From NCBI GenBank assembly GCA_964352735.1, contig CAYGTC010000005.1, positions 66,097 through 130,096 of the forward strand: DNA of 64,000 bases, written 5' to 3'. The position numbers were made by a program, and so were the translations under genes. The DNA comes from NORP309 sp964352735 (GTDB lineage: Bacteria > Pseudomonadota > Gammaproteobacteria > Xanthomonadales > Marinicellaceae). Shown piece after piece: positions 8,204-16,446 of this stretch. How positions within the stretch are numbered: the first letter of the stretch is position 1; each line of letters starts with the position of its first letter. Under the pieces are notes generated by a model, which saw only the letters and a list, made by a program, of their open reading frames with translations, was not told the DNA's origin and made no database searches.

Positions 8204-8992
8204 ATGTTCAAAACAAAAAATCCTGAAAAACTACAAAAACACATATTTGCAACTTATATCAATATCCGTTATGGGGCAGCGGTGATTGCCTTTATCTTTC
8301 CATTGTTGTTGTGGTTTGGTGGACAGTGGATTTATGATGTGCCTCGGCAATGTTCTATGAGTGCTTATTATCATGCAGATGATTCGACTCCGCATTGTGA
8401 CTTGCAGAAACAATTAATTGATGTGTATCAAGCTAATTTTGAACTAGAGCCGAATGACAATAAGCCGTATCCATTGGGTGATGTTGATCATGGTGAAATG
8501 AGAAGTTATTTTGTGGGTTTATTGTTTATGTTGGGTGGTATTTTTTATTTGTATAAAGGTTATAGTGACAAAGAAAACATTGCTTTGAATTGTGCTGGCG
8601 TTTTTGCTTTTGGAGTGGCGCTGTTTCCAATGGATTGGACGGGTAACGCTTCTGGTTTATCTTTACATGGAATATTTGCAGTCTTGTTGTTCTTATCCAT
8701 TGCTTTTGTGTGTCTCTTTTGTGCACCAGAAACGTTAAGGGAAATGAACAATAAACAACAGAAAAAACGATTTACAAGAAGTTATCGATTGATGGGTGTT
8801 TTGATGATCATTTCTCCGGCGATTGCCTGGTTATTTACGGTGGCCATCAAAAGCATGGGTGCTTATGTGTTTTTTGCTGAAATGTTTGGGATTTGGGTGT
8901 TTGCCGCTTATTGGCTATTAAAAAGCAGAGAACTGTCCATCACCCATGCCGAGCAAAAAGCTTTGTCCGGAAATTTAAAAATGAAAGACTGA
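8204..8992 (+). CDS. Multi-pass inner-membrane protein of unknown function
   Basis: A 262-residue protein with about six or seven hydrophobic segments (for example AAVIAFIFPLLLWFGG, YFVGLLFMLGGIFYLY, LHGIFAVLLFLSIAFVCLF). Between the first and second segments is an extracytoplasmic loop of about 70 residues with two Cys. The pattern SMSAYYH followed by RSYFVGLLFMLGG is reminiscent of DUF998-like membrane proteins, but that is only a resemblance. A GAGGAA ribosome site lies just upstream of the ATG. It follows the two lipoprotein genes closely and may be in their operon. Confidence 0.65.
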   Translation: MFKTKNPEKLQKHIFATYINIRYGAAVIAFIFPLLLWFGGQWIYDVPRQCSMSAYYHADDSTPHCDLQKQLIDVYQANFELEPNDNKPYPLGDVDHGEMRSYFVGLLFMLGGIFYLYKGYSDKENIALNCAGVFAFGVALFPMDWTGNASGLSLHGIFAVLLFLSIAFVCLFCAPETLREMNNKQQKKRFTRSYRLMGVLMIISPAIAWLFTVAIKSMGAYVFFAEMFGIWVFAAYWLLKSRELSITHAEQKALSGNLKMKD

Positions 8993-9123
8993 TAACATTA
9001 TCTAACAGGGTTAATAATGACAGTGCATTTGTTGGGCATCAGCATATAAGTTTTTTAAATAAATTGAATGTATTTTTTGATTTAAAGGTCATTTAATTAT
9101 GAACAATGACTAAGGAAAAATCA

Positions 9124-9720
9124 ATGAAACCACTTATGAAGTACTTAATGCTCTTATTGATCAGCTGCCAATTGATGGCTGCCCCAACAAAATCAAATGA
9201 TTTAAGTGACCAAAAAAATAAAGAAATGTTGAAACGGATCGTGGAAGAAGAAATGCGCATGAATCCGGAAAAGATAACCCAAATATTGACCACTCTAAAT
9301 ATTGAATGTGAGCAATCAGGTAATGTGATCAATTGTGTTATCCAAGGCTATAACCTGACGATTATTTATGACTTAAATGCTGATAGAATGCGAATGGTAA
9401 TACCCATTGTTGAAGTTAAGGACATTACTCAAGATCACATCAATCAAGCCATGGAAGCCAATTTCCATACAGCTTTAGATGCCAGATATGCCATCAGCAA
9501 TGACATTGTTTGGGCTGTATTTATTCACCCTTTGTCAGATTTGAGTGAGTCTTTGTTTAGTTCTGCATTGCAGCAAACGCTTTTCACTGCAGCAACTTTT
9601 GGTAAAGAATATTCGAGTGGTATTTTGAATTTTCCCAAAAATAATGAAGATGCTGAAGATGAAGAATCTGAGCAACAAAATAACAGCCCGAAACAATCTG
9701 AAAAAGGCGTAAAGACTTAA
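9124..9720 (+). CDS. Secreted protein of unknown function, possibly YbjN-like fold
   Basis: A protein of about 198 residues with a Sec-type signal peptide (KYLMLLLISCQLMAA). I chose the ATG at 9124 because TAAGGAA sits 7-14 bases upstream; an upstream ATG at 9106 would leave that site inside the gene. The mature part has the helix-then-beta pattern (VINCVIQGYNLTIIYDL) seen in YbjN/type III chaperone-like folds, but I cannot confirm the family. The C-terminal 30 residues are acidic, Asn/Gln-rich and probably disordered. It stands alone between an upstream gap of about 130 bases and a convergent gene. Confidence 0.6.
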   Translation: MKPLMKYLMLLLISCQLMAAPTKSNDLSDQKNKEMLKRIVEEEMRMNPEKITQILTTLNIECEQSGNVINCVIQGYNLTIIYDLNADRMRMVIPIVEVKDITQDHINQAMEANFHTALDARYAISNDIVWAVFIHPLSDLSESLFSSALQQTLFTAATFGKEYSSGILNFPKNNEDAEDEESEQQNNSPKQSEKGVKT

Positions 9721-9744
9721 TTTTTGCCCTGATTTTAACTCGAC

Positions 9745-10188
9745 TTAATCTAGCTCACTCAACAAAGTCAATACATCGGATCTGACTTGGTCAATTGCAG
9801 CAAGAATGGTGTCTACGCTTTGTTGTTCTGTGTCCAATGTTTGCCAGTGCTGTTGCCAGACATTGTGAAGCTTTTGACAAGAATCGGTTACCGTTGAGGA
9901 TAAGATTGTGGAAAAATCCTGAATGGTGAGCACATGCGCCCAACCTGTTCTTGGATTGCCTTGATTGGTTGTGTCTTGATCATAGAAATGATAAAAAACC
10001 ACTTGTTGGAGTTGATTGACTTTGACCAATATCTCAAAAGCGGCGTGACGTTGGTTACGATTGGCCTCAGTTTGTTCATTGCGCCAGGTATTGTAGGCTA
10101 GGCTACTGATGGCAATAAAAATACTGATCAATGCAACGGCATTATTTTTGATTTGTTTCAAAAATTTGTGGTTATTTTCTTTCATCAT
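9745..10188 (-). CDS. Small single-pass membrane protein
   Basis: A 147-residue protein with one N-terminal membrane segment (NAVALISIFIAISSLAYNTW) and a soluble, mainly helical domain of about 110 residues. The domain contains Gln/Thr-rich helices (LHNVWQQHWQTLDTEQQS). I do not recognise a family. It is convergent with the secreted protein gene to its left, and no clear ribosome site was seen. Coding potential is supported by length, amphipathic helices and a plausible anchor, but not by homology that I can name. Confidence 0.5.
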   Translation of the reverse strand: MMKENNHKFLKQIKNNAVALISIFIAISSLAYNTWRNEQTEANRNQRHAAFEILVKVNQLQQVVFYHFYDQDTTNQGNPRTGWAHVLTIQDFSTILSSTVTDSCQKLHNVWQQHWQTLDTEQQSVDTILAAIDQVRSDVLTLLSELD

Positions 10189-10594
10189 TATTCATTAACA
10201 CATTATTCTGTTTCTATTGTATACTTTTTAAGTTATTGATGTGTAATTGATGCGGTAATTAATTTTACCGATTGATAAAGCACAGATCCTTAGCCCGGAT
10301 ATTTCATCAAATCGGTAAAAAAAACGATTTTATCTATGGAAAACATTGAGTTAGACGATTTTATTAAAAGGACATTTTGTACCTGAATGGTTTTATGAAA
10401 AAAATGGCTGCATATATTGCTTAAATTCACACATGAATTTAATGATCATGTTAATTGCCTCAATGCCATGAGGCTTTATAAACTATTAATAAGGGCTTTG
10501 AGGCAATATTTCTGCAATATATTTTGCCATTTTTACCCTAAAATCCATTCTATGATGAAATATCCGGACTAGTAAAAAGAAATATAAATTATAT
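10189..10594. other. 406-base intergenic region holding a miniature inverted-repeat element
   Basis: No gene of reasonable length is seen here. Most of it (10293-10569) is a miniature inverted-repeat element described separately. The first 100 bases, directly upstream of the minus-strand membrane protein gene, contain AT-rich promoter-like sequence without a convincing pair of hexamers. Confidence 0.6.
10293..10569. mobile_element. TA-flanked miniature inverted-repeat element, copy 1
   Basis: The left end GCCCGGATATTTCATCAA and the right end TGATGAAATATCCGGAC are inverted repeats, and each is flanked on the outside by the dinucleotide TA. The first 120 bases align with the element at 25891-26008. 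The last 60 bases (TTTGCCATTTTTxxCTAAA and onwards) align with the element at 50555-50663. No reading frame is present, so it would be non-autonomous. TA flanks and short inverted ends are typical of elements moved by IS630/Tc1-type transposases. That family assignment is inference. Confidence 0.7.
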
Positions 10595-11790
10595 ATGATT
10601 GAACAAAAAAATGTAAAGCTTTTGCAATGTCCGAATTGCCAACACCACAATAAAGTCAATGATAAATATTGCAGTCAATGCAGTCAAAAAACACAATTAA
10701 GTTTGTTGAGTGTTTGGGTCATGTTGACGGAATTTGTTGCCAATATTTTTAATTATGATTCTAAAGTGTTGACCACCATCCGTGGGCTTTTTTTCCTGGT
10801 TATTTGACTAACCAATATTTGGCCAATAAACGGGTGGCTTATTTGACGCCAATACGTTTATTTATCTTTTTAATGTTTGTGTTTTTTGCAGTCTTGTCTT
10901 TTCAGAATTACGACCAATTTTTAATGAATACCAATAATGATTTTGATGCAAAGCAATATGACAATGGAGCTAAGTTATCTAACTCTGATGACTTCAACTT
11001 ATTGGAACAGAATTATGCACCTTTGCGCTATGATCGTTTGATTAGGCAGCTCAATCATGAATTGAATGAACAAAAACAACAAGAGCAGGCGATAGTTGAA
11101 GAAATTATGCAAAAAAATGGCATTGAGCCTGATTCAACAGAACTTCAGAAAAACAATGGTAAACAAGAAGCTCTGAAGCAGATTGAAAATTTAGAAAAAG
11201 CCATAATATCATTGCAGGATGTTAAAGCTCGAATCGATTTGAAGAAAGAGGAATCTGTTTATGTGACCTTGTTTTTTGATCACCAGTATCAATTCAATAT
11301 ACATGACCTGAATAATCTTTCTCCTCAGCAGTTGATTGATCAATACCACATTAACCATTGGTTGGAAAAAATAATTGTCAAGCAGTATTTAAAGCTGAAT
11401 AAGGATCACCGCGCTTTTGGTCGTTTTATTTTTCAAAATTTCACATGGGTGGTGATCATAGAAGTGTTGTTGATGTCATTATTCTTTAAATTGTTCTATT
11501 TTAGAAGCAAGAGAAAGTATGTTGAGTTTTTTGTGTTTCATTTACACCTCCGTTCCTTCTTGTTTTTAGTGGGCATATGCACTTTTATTTTTCCTTATGA
11601 TCTTAACAATTGGGTCATCACAGCTTTGTTTTGTCTCATTGGAACGTATTTGTTACTTTCTATGAAACGGGTTTTTAATCAATCGTGGCCCATGACAGGC
11701 CTTAAATTTTTCAGTTTGTCAGTCGTTGAAATGGTGGTGTTTTTACTGTCATTCCTGATGGTGGTTATCAGCAGTTCCTTGATCTATTGA
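10595..11790 (+). pseudogene. DUF3667-type zinc-ribbon membrane protein gene, frameshifted
   Basis: Two overlapping frames make one protein. 10595-10807 encodes a zinc ribbon (CPNC-x13-CSQC) and the start of the DUF3667 region (DSKVLTTIRGLFF). The frame from 10804 continues with the family's next motif (LTNQYLANKRVAYLTPIRLF), then membrane segments, a charged coiled-coil insert of about 150 residues and further membrane segments. The break lies at a run of seven T at about 10787-10793; one extra T would join the frames. It may be a true pseudogene, a sequencing error in a homopolymer, or a slippage site. The intact product would be about 400 residues. A convergent minus-strand gene follows. 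Confidence 0.75.
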
Positions 11791-11799
11791 AATGATGAA

Positions 11800-11830
11800 G
11801 AAACTGCGATGTTTTCGGTTTTTTTTATTT
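11800..11830 (+). terminator. Weak terminator-like hairpin with T-run after the DUF3667 gene
   Basis: GAAAC-TGCGAT-GTTTTC can form a short imperfect stem, followed after CGG by a run of eight T. It lies between the convergent ends of the DUF3667 gene and the oxygenase gene, and overlaps the oxygenase stop codon. The stem is weak, so this is tentative. Confidence 0.35.
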
Positions 11831-12793
11831 CTTATCGGCTTTAAGTACACCAATTTCGATCAATCTTTCAGTTAAGAAATCTTTGGCTAAAATGTTTTGA
11901 TATTTTTTACCAGATCCAATGCATGAGGGAATACAATTCAACTCAGCATCGGCATGTGGATGGCAGAAAAAGGGCATTGAATACCGTTCTGATGTACTGT
12001 GGTCTGGGTTAACTACGCGGTGAGTGGTTGCAGGGATGACTTCGTTAGTGATGCGAGATAGCATGTCACCAGAGTCAACAACTATTTGATTTGGTAAACT
12101 GGGCACTGCGAGCCATTGCCCGTCACGATCCAGTAATTCAAGGCCCGCATCGGTGGCACCAACCAATAATGTGATTAAATTGATGTCCTCATGTGCACCT
12201 GCTCTGATTGAATCTTTCTCAGTAAACTCTTTTAAAGGAGGGTAGTGAATGGTTCTTAATATTGAATTGCCTTCATGCACCATGTCTTCAAAATAGCTTT
12301 TGGGGACATTGAGAGATTCGGATAAAGAATGAAATAAACTGGTGGCAACCAAATCGAGTTGATCATAAACGGCCAAACCCACTTGTTTAAAATCTGGAAT
12401 AATAGCATCTGGCCAAATGTTATCAGGGTAATGGCTGATGTTTTTGTATCGGCTGTCAGCACTTAATTCTCTGCCAATGTGCCAAAATTCTTTTAAATCT
12501 GGGTTTTTACTGTTTTTGGCGTGTTCAACCAAACGTGGTACATAACCGCGTTGGCCTCCATTGTCACCAAAGTATTTCATTTTAGTATCCAATGGCAACT
12601 CAAAAAATTGTTTAAATTTATCGTAAGCGTTATCAACCAAGTCAAAAGAGAAGTCATATGGGTTGAGTACAATAAAGCCATATTCAACAAGACCATTGTA
12701 AAAGTCGTCAATGAATCGTTGTTTTTCTAGTTGAGTTCCTTTGATTAGGTCAATATGATTCAGTTCAGGTACTTTGCGTGCTTGATCACTCAT
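11825..12793 (-). CDS. Isopenicillin-N-synthase-like 2-oxoglutarate/Fe(II) dioxygenase
   Basis: A 322-residue member of the non-haem iron dioxygenase superfamily related to isopenicillin N synthase. The N-terminal DIOX_N-type segment (VEYGFIVLNPY) is followed by the double-stranded beta-helix core. Iron ligands are His201 and Asp203 in AGAHEDINLITLL and His258 in ATTHRVVNP. The 2-oxoglutarate-binding Arg270-x-Ser272 follows (ERYSMPFF). Length and motif spacing are normal for the family, so it should be active; the substrate cannot be told from sequence. Downstream of the DUF885 gene on the same strand, but separated by a 98-base gap with a strong hairpin, so it is probably transcribed on its own. 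Confidence 0.88.
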   Translation of the reverse strand: MSDQARKVPELNHIDLIKGTQLEKQRFIDDFYNGLVEYGFIVLNPYDFSFDLVDNAYDKFKQFFELPLDTKMKYFGDNGGQRGYVPRLVEHAKNSKNPDLKEFWHIGRELSADSRYKNISHYPDNIWPDAIIPDFKQVGLAVYDQLDLVATSLFHSLSESLNVPKSYFEDMVHEGNSILRTIHYPPLKEFTEKDSIRAGAHEDINLITLLVGATDAGLELLDRDGQWLAVPSLPNQIVVDSGDMLSRITNEVIPATTHRVVNPDHSTSERYSMPFFCHPHADAELNCIPSCIGSGKKYQNILAKDFLTERLIEIGVLKADKK

Positions 12794-12837
12794 GGCGTCT
12801 TCTCATATAAATAAACGCTATGCATTTTAACCATTTA

Positions 12838-12875
12838 ACCCGGATATTACATAATTTAATGCAAAATATCCGGGT
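12838..12875. repeat. Short TA-flanked palindrome matching the ends of the miniature element family
   Basis: The arms CCCGGATATT and AATATCCGGG, extended outside by TTAA/TTAA, give a 14-bp perfect stem with a 16-base loop. The arm is the same as the outer end of the inverted-repeat element at 10293-10569, and TA flanks both sides. It may be a deletion derivative consisting only of the two ends. It sits about 15 bases after the DUF885 stop codon and could also act as a transcript-end hairpin, although no T-run follows. Confidence 0.6.
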
Positions 12876-12891
12876 TAATGAATTTTTTTTA

Positions 12892-14697
12892 TTATTTTAG
12901 GGCCTTTTCTATATATTGATCGATTTGTTGTTCCAGCATGGTTAAAGGCAGTGCGCCATTTTTTAACACCACGGTATGAAAATCTCTGATATCAAAGCGG
13001 TCTTTTAATGCTTGTTTGGCTTTTTCGCGTAATTCAAGAATTTTAATCATGCCAACTTTATAGGCCAGTGCTTGACCTGGCCAAACTATGTATCTTTCGA
13101 TTTCTGACTCTACATCGGTCATGGCAAGCCCCGTGGTTTCGGCCATGTATGTGATGGCCTGTTCACGAGTCCAACGTTTGTAATGGATGCCTGTATCTAC
13201 AACCAAACGAACGGCTCGCAACAATTCGGCTTGTAATCTACCAACATTATTAAATGGATCGTTTTGAAAGCCCAGCTCAGCAGCCAGTTGTTCTGCGTAC
13301 AATGCCCAACCTTCAGTAAACCCTGTGAATCCGATCATGGTTCTAAATATGGGTAATCCCTGTAATTCATTTTGTATGGCTAATTGAAAATGATGGCCTG
13401 GAACAGCTTCATGGTAGGCCAAAGTTCTCATGCCGAATTTTGGTGTTGCTGTAATATCATAAAGGTTGGCATAGAAAGTGCCTGGCCTCTCGCCATTGGC
13501 AGATGGGCTGGAATACGAGCCGCCAGCTGCTGTTTTTTCGCGGTAAGCGGGTACTTTTTTCACCACTACTTTGCCCTTGGGTAATACGCCGAAGGTTTTA
13601 TCCATTTCTTTATCAATTTCATTGATTATGACTTGGTAATCTTTCAAAATTTGTTCCCGTCCTTCATCACTGTCAGGATAAAGAAATTTGGGGTCTTTAC
13701 TCATATCATTAAGAATCTGACCAATGGCATTGTTTTCAACATCATAACCCTCTTGAACCAATATATCAGATATTTCAGTGACGATTCTGTCAACTTCTGA
13801 TAAACCCAGATTATGAAGATACTCTGGAGTATATTCTGTTGTTGTAGATGATTTAACCCGGTATTGATAGTATTCATCACCTTTAGGAAATTTCCAAACG
13901 CCTGCTTTAGAGTCAGCTTGTTTCAATAAATCTTCATAATAGGCAATCATTTTGTCATAGGCTGGCAATACTATTTCTTGCATTGATTTGTTCAGTTTAA
14001 GATTAAGTTGGGCTCTAGAATCACTGTCTAAATCTTCTAGTTTGTCAATTTTTTGAGTGAAATCCTTCACCAGCTCGTTGTCTTCTAACTCTGGATCACG
14101 AATGTTATGTAAATTTTCTAAGATCTTAATGATGATAAAATCAGGCGGTATCACACCATTGTTTTTTTCTTTTTCTACAAAAGCTAAAGTGTTATCAAAT
14201 GACTCTCCTATTTGAGAGATTCTACTGATGTAATCTTGTGCATCATCTTGATCATCTATGCGATGCATATTGACCATAAAATTAATGATGCCTTGGTAAT
14301 TGCCGCCTCTTTGGGTTTGACTGTAACCATAGTTATCATATTTTTCACCTTCAATGTTGTCTTTCAAAAAGAAATTGAGCACATCGTATGAAATTAGTTT
14401 TTGGCCGCTGAGGTCATCTCTGTCATATTTTTGTAACATGTCATAGCTGTCCATTAAAAACTGTGTGCTTTTATCGCTGGCAGACTGTGAGTTGTCGTCC
14501 AGTTCATCGTAGTAAAATTTATAACCCATAGAAGTGAATATTTGTGGATTTTTCAAACCAAATTGGATAAAGACTCTATCATAAAAATGATTGATGAAAA
14601 ATGGTTTAAACCACAGAAGGTTGACGATAAAAATACTGCCGAACAATAGAGCAATGAGTAGGGTGCGTTTGGTGAATTTCCAGATTTTTGATTTCAT
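12892..14697 (-). CDS. DUF885 family membrane-anchored metallopeptidase
   Basis: A 601-residue DUF885 protein. A membrane anchor lies at about residues 12-30 (LLIALLFGSIFIVNLLWF), with the large domain outside the cytoplasm. The family's zinc-binding motif HEAVPGHH is at residues 429-436, preceded by the usual GGSYSSPSANGERPGTFYAN-type substrate-site region. The downstream region TGFTEGWALYAEQLA carries the third ligand Glu. These proteins are considered gluzincin-like peptidases. Its physiological substrate is unknown. Gene end and oxygenase gene are separated by a palindrome. Confidence 0.85.
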   Translation of the reverse strand: MKSKIWKFTKRTLLIALLFGSIFIVNLLWFKPFFINHFYDRVFIQFGLKNPQIFTSMGYKFYYDELDDNSQSASDKSTQFLMDSYDMLQKYDRDDLSGQKLISYDVLNFFLKDNIEGEKYDNYGYSQTQRGGNYQGIINFMVNMHRIDDQDDAQDYISRISQIGESFDNTLAFVEKEKNNGVIPPDFIIIKILENLHNIRDPELEDNELVKDFTQKIDKLEDLDSDSRAQLNLKLNKSMQEIVLPAYDKMIAYYEDLLKQADSKAGVWKFPKGDEYYQYRVKSSTTTEYTPEYLHNLGLSEVDRIVTEISDILVQEGYDVENNAIGQILNDMSKDPKFLYPDSDEGREQILKDYQVIINEIDKEMDKTFGVLPKGKVVVKKVPAYREKTAAGGSYSSPSANGERPGTFYANLYDITATPKFGMRTLAYHEAVPGHHFQLAIQNELQGLPIFRTMIGFTGFTEGWALYAEQLAAELGFQNDPFNNVGRLQAELLRAVRLVVDTGIHYKRWTREQAITYMAETTGLAMTDVESEIERYIVWPGQALAYKVGMIKILELREKAKQALKDRFDIRDFHTVVLKNGALPLTMLEQQIDQYIEKALK

Positions 14698-14760
14698 ATA
14701 GGTTGTTTTTTTATGATTATTTATTTTAACGATTGATGGTGTGGGATGTTACAAAATTGA

Positions 14761-15378
14761 TTACTGTGGCTCAAAAGTCAGTGTCAAATTAACCGGTACA
14801 GTTAAATTGATGCTTTGTAAATGGGCCAATTTTCTTAAAACTTCGATGCCTTCAATGAAACCAAACGTCCTGGCATTGACAATCAGTGGCTTGTGTAATG
14901 TGATGACTTTGTTGCCGAATTGTTCAAAAACCATAAATTCTGCATTGAGTATGGCAGATACACCGTGTAAATCAACATCAAAAGTGATGTCATGTACGCC
15001 TGGTGTTAAGTCTTCAGGTTTCAGTTGGGTATGAATATCAGCAGTAGGATAGGCATCTGAACCGAACAGGTATTTTTGTATGCGTTCGTTTCGGATTGGA
15101 ATATTGGTTTGCAATGATTTTAAGTCTATTTCAACATTCAAATAGCCATTAGAATTGATAGTCCCTGAAAAATCCTGAAAATGTGAAACTTCAGATATTT
15201 CGTTATTTTTGGTGGTGATGATGTTTATGCTGCTGTAGTCATTATTAATAGACCATGACTGATTTTTTGTTGAACCGTGATTGGCCAGTTTGGTTCCACC
15301 AGGCTGACAGGCTGAAATTAATAATGTCACTGATAGAAGTGTAAGGTAACGAATATAGTCTTTGGGTGATTTATTCAT
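14761..15378 (-). CDS. YceI-family lipoprotein
   Basis: A 205-residue YceI-like protein with a lipoprotein signal (LLISACQPGG, Cys24). The mature domain has the family's order of beta strands: a WSINNDYSSINIITTK opening strand, a FSGTI strand, a DLKSLQTNIPIRNERIQKYLF stretch with the typical RD/RN-xxI-xxxLF motif, then YPTADI and a final LTVPVNLTLTF strand. YceI folds are lipocalin-like and bind isoprenoid or fatty lipids; the ligand here is not known. The 5' end overlaps the 3' end of the csiV-like gene by 8 bases, so the two are an operon. Confidence 0.85.
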   Translation of the reverse strand: MNKSPKDYIRYLTLLSVTLLISACQPGGTKLANHGSTKNQSWSINNDYSSINIITTKNNEISEVSHFQDFSGTINSNGYLNVEIDLKSLQTNIPIRNERIQKYLFGSDAYPTADIHTQLKPEDLTPGVHDITFDVDLHGVSAILNAEFMVFEQFGNKVITLHKPLIVNARTFGFIEGIEVLRKLAHLQSINLTVPVNLTLTFEPQ

Positions 15379-16282
15379 GATCAGGTTTTCCGGTAAATTC
15401 TGTGACTTTGACTATGCTGCCAAGCCATGGTGAATCAAAATAATGTAATTCGTTTGATTTGATTTGTCTTCTTTCTAATAATGAAAAAGTCATGTGTTGC
15501 ATGTAACCTTCATCATCATAATATTGGCGATATAATTTGAGTTGATTGCCAAAATGCATAAATCTACCTTTAGATAATGCCACCATCCCCGTTAAATGAT
15601 AATCAGGCTGAATGCTTTGATTTTTTGTATCAGTGAATGCAATGTCTTCATTGTCTGTCAACGATGTGACATCTGTATTATTGTTTGAAAAGTTGCTATC
15701 GTTTTGTTGTTGTTCTTTGTTCATATTGGCCTCATTATCATTATGGCCAATTTTTATGTAAATTGGTTCATCGAAATCGGTTTGTTGTTGTCGCCAACTT
15801 TCATGGAAGAGTGGTACTATATTTCCGTTTTTCTGTAATCTTTGCCAAATGGCCGTCATTTTTAATTGTTCTGGCTTGTGTTTAAACCACGCCAATAATT
15901 TATGTTGATCAATTTTTTTACCTATGTTAACGGTATATTCTTTGGCATTTTTTTGAGGTGAGGCCGTTGAAATTGACGGATTTTGAATGCCTTGATCGTG
16001 CAATTCAGGAGACAATATTTCTGTCAAGTCAACAGGTTTGGGTAGTAAACTCAATGCGTGTTGATCATTGATGATGGATGTATCGTGATATGTCTTTGCA
16101 TTGGGTAGGGCGTTTTTGTATGCAAATACAATGATTTCTACATCATATATTCTACCGTCTTTTACCGAAACATATCGATGATGTCCAACATCTGAATTAT
16201 GATTCAATGGTTGATCGGATTGAGCGCTTGGCTCTGCATGTGTGATGAAAGACAGAATCAATAGTAATGTAAGTTTGTGCAT
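15371..16282 (-). CDS. csiV: CsiV-family periplasmic protein
   Basis: A 303-residue protein with a Sec signal peptide (KLTLLLILSFITHAEPSA). It begins the mature part with the CsiV hallmark YDVEIIVFAYKN and carries a C-terminal domain with HLTGMVALSKGRFMHFGNQL and WLGSIVKVTEF. CsiV (cell shape integrity) was described in Vibrio as a periplasmic peptidoglycan-binding protein needed for cell shape during D-amino acid stress. A Gln/Asn-rich insert of about 40 residues lies in the middle. It is the first gene of a two-gene operon with yceI. A 100-base gap and a terminator for the fad operon lie upstream. Confidence 0.75.
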   Translation of the reverse strand: MHKLTLLLILSFITHAEPSAQSDQPLNHNSDVGHHRYVSVKDGRIYDVEIIVFAYKNALPNAKTYHDTSIINDQHALSLLPKPVDLTEILSPELHDQGIQNPSISTASPQKNAKEYTVNIGKKIDQHKLLAWFKHKPEQLKMTAIWQRLQKNGNIVPLFHESWRQQQTDFDEPIYIKIGHNDNEANMNKEQQQNDSNFSNNNTDVTSLTDNEDIAFTDTKNQSIQPDYHLTGMVALSKGRFMHFGNQLKLYRQYYDDEGYMQHMTFSLLERRQIKSNELHYFDSPWLGSIVKVTEFTGKPDHE

Positions 16283-16381
16283 CCTATGTGAGTTGATGAG
16301 TTGATTGATAAAGATTATATCATTTGCTTTGTTGATTTCCTAGAATAAACAAGCTTGACCAAAAATTGGTGTGCTCAAAAA

Positions 16382-16417
16382 AATATAAATGACCTGAATC
16401 TTCAGGTCATTTATATT
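16382..16417 (-). terminator. Strong rho-independent terminator of fadIJ
   Basis: The 17-bp perfectly matched arms AATATAAATGACCTGAA and TTCAGGTCATTTATATT are separated by two bases. Read on the minus strand the hairpin is followed by a run of seven T. It lies 30 bases downstream of the fadJ stop codon. Confidence 0.88.
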
Positions 16418-16446
16418 ATTGAAATATTTAAGTCTGATATTATAGA

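Noticed and set aside
9888..10079. A minus-strand frame within the small membrane protein gene region
   Set aside because: It overlaps the better-supported frame 9745-10188, has no membrane or domain features and no ribosome site.
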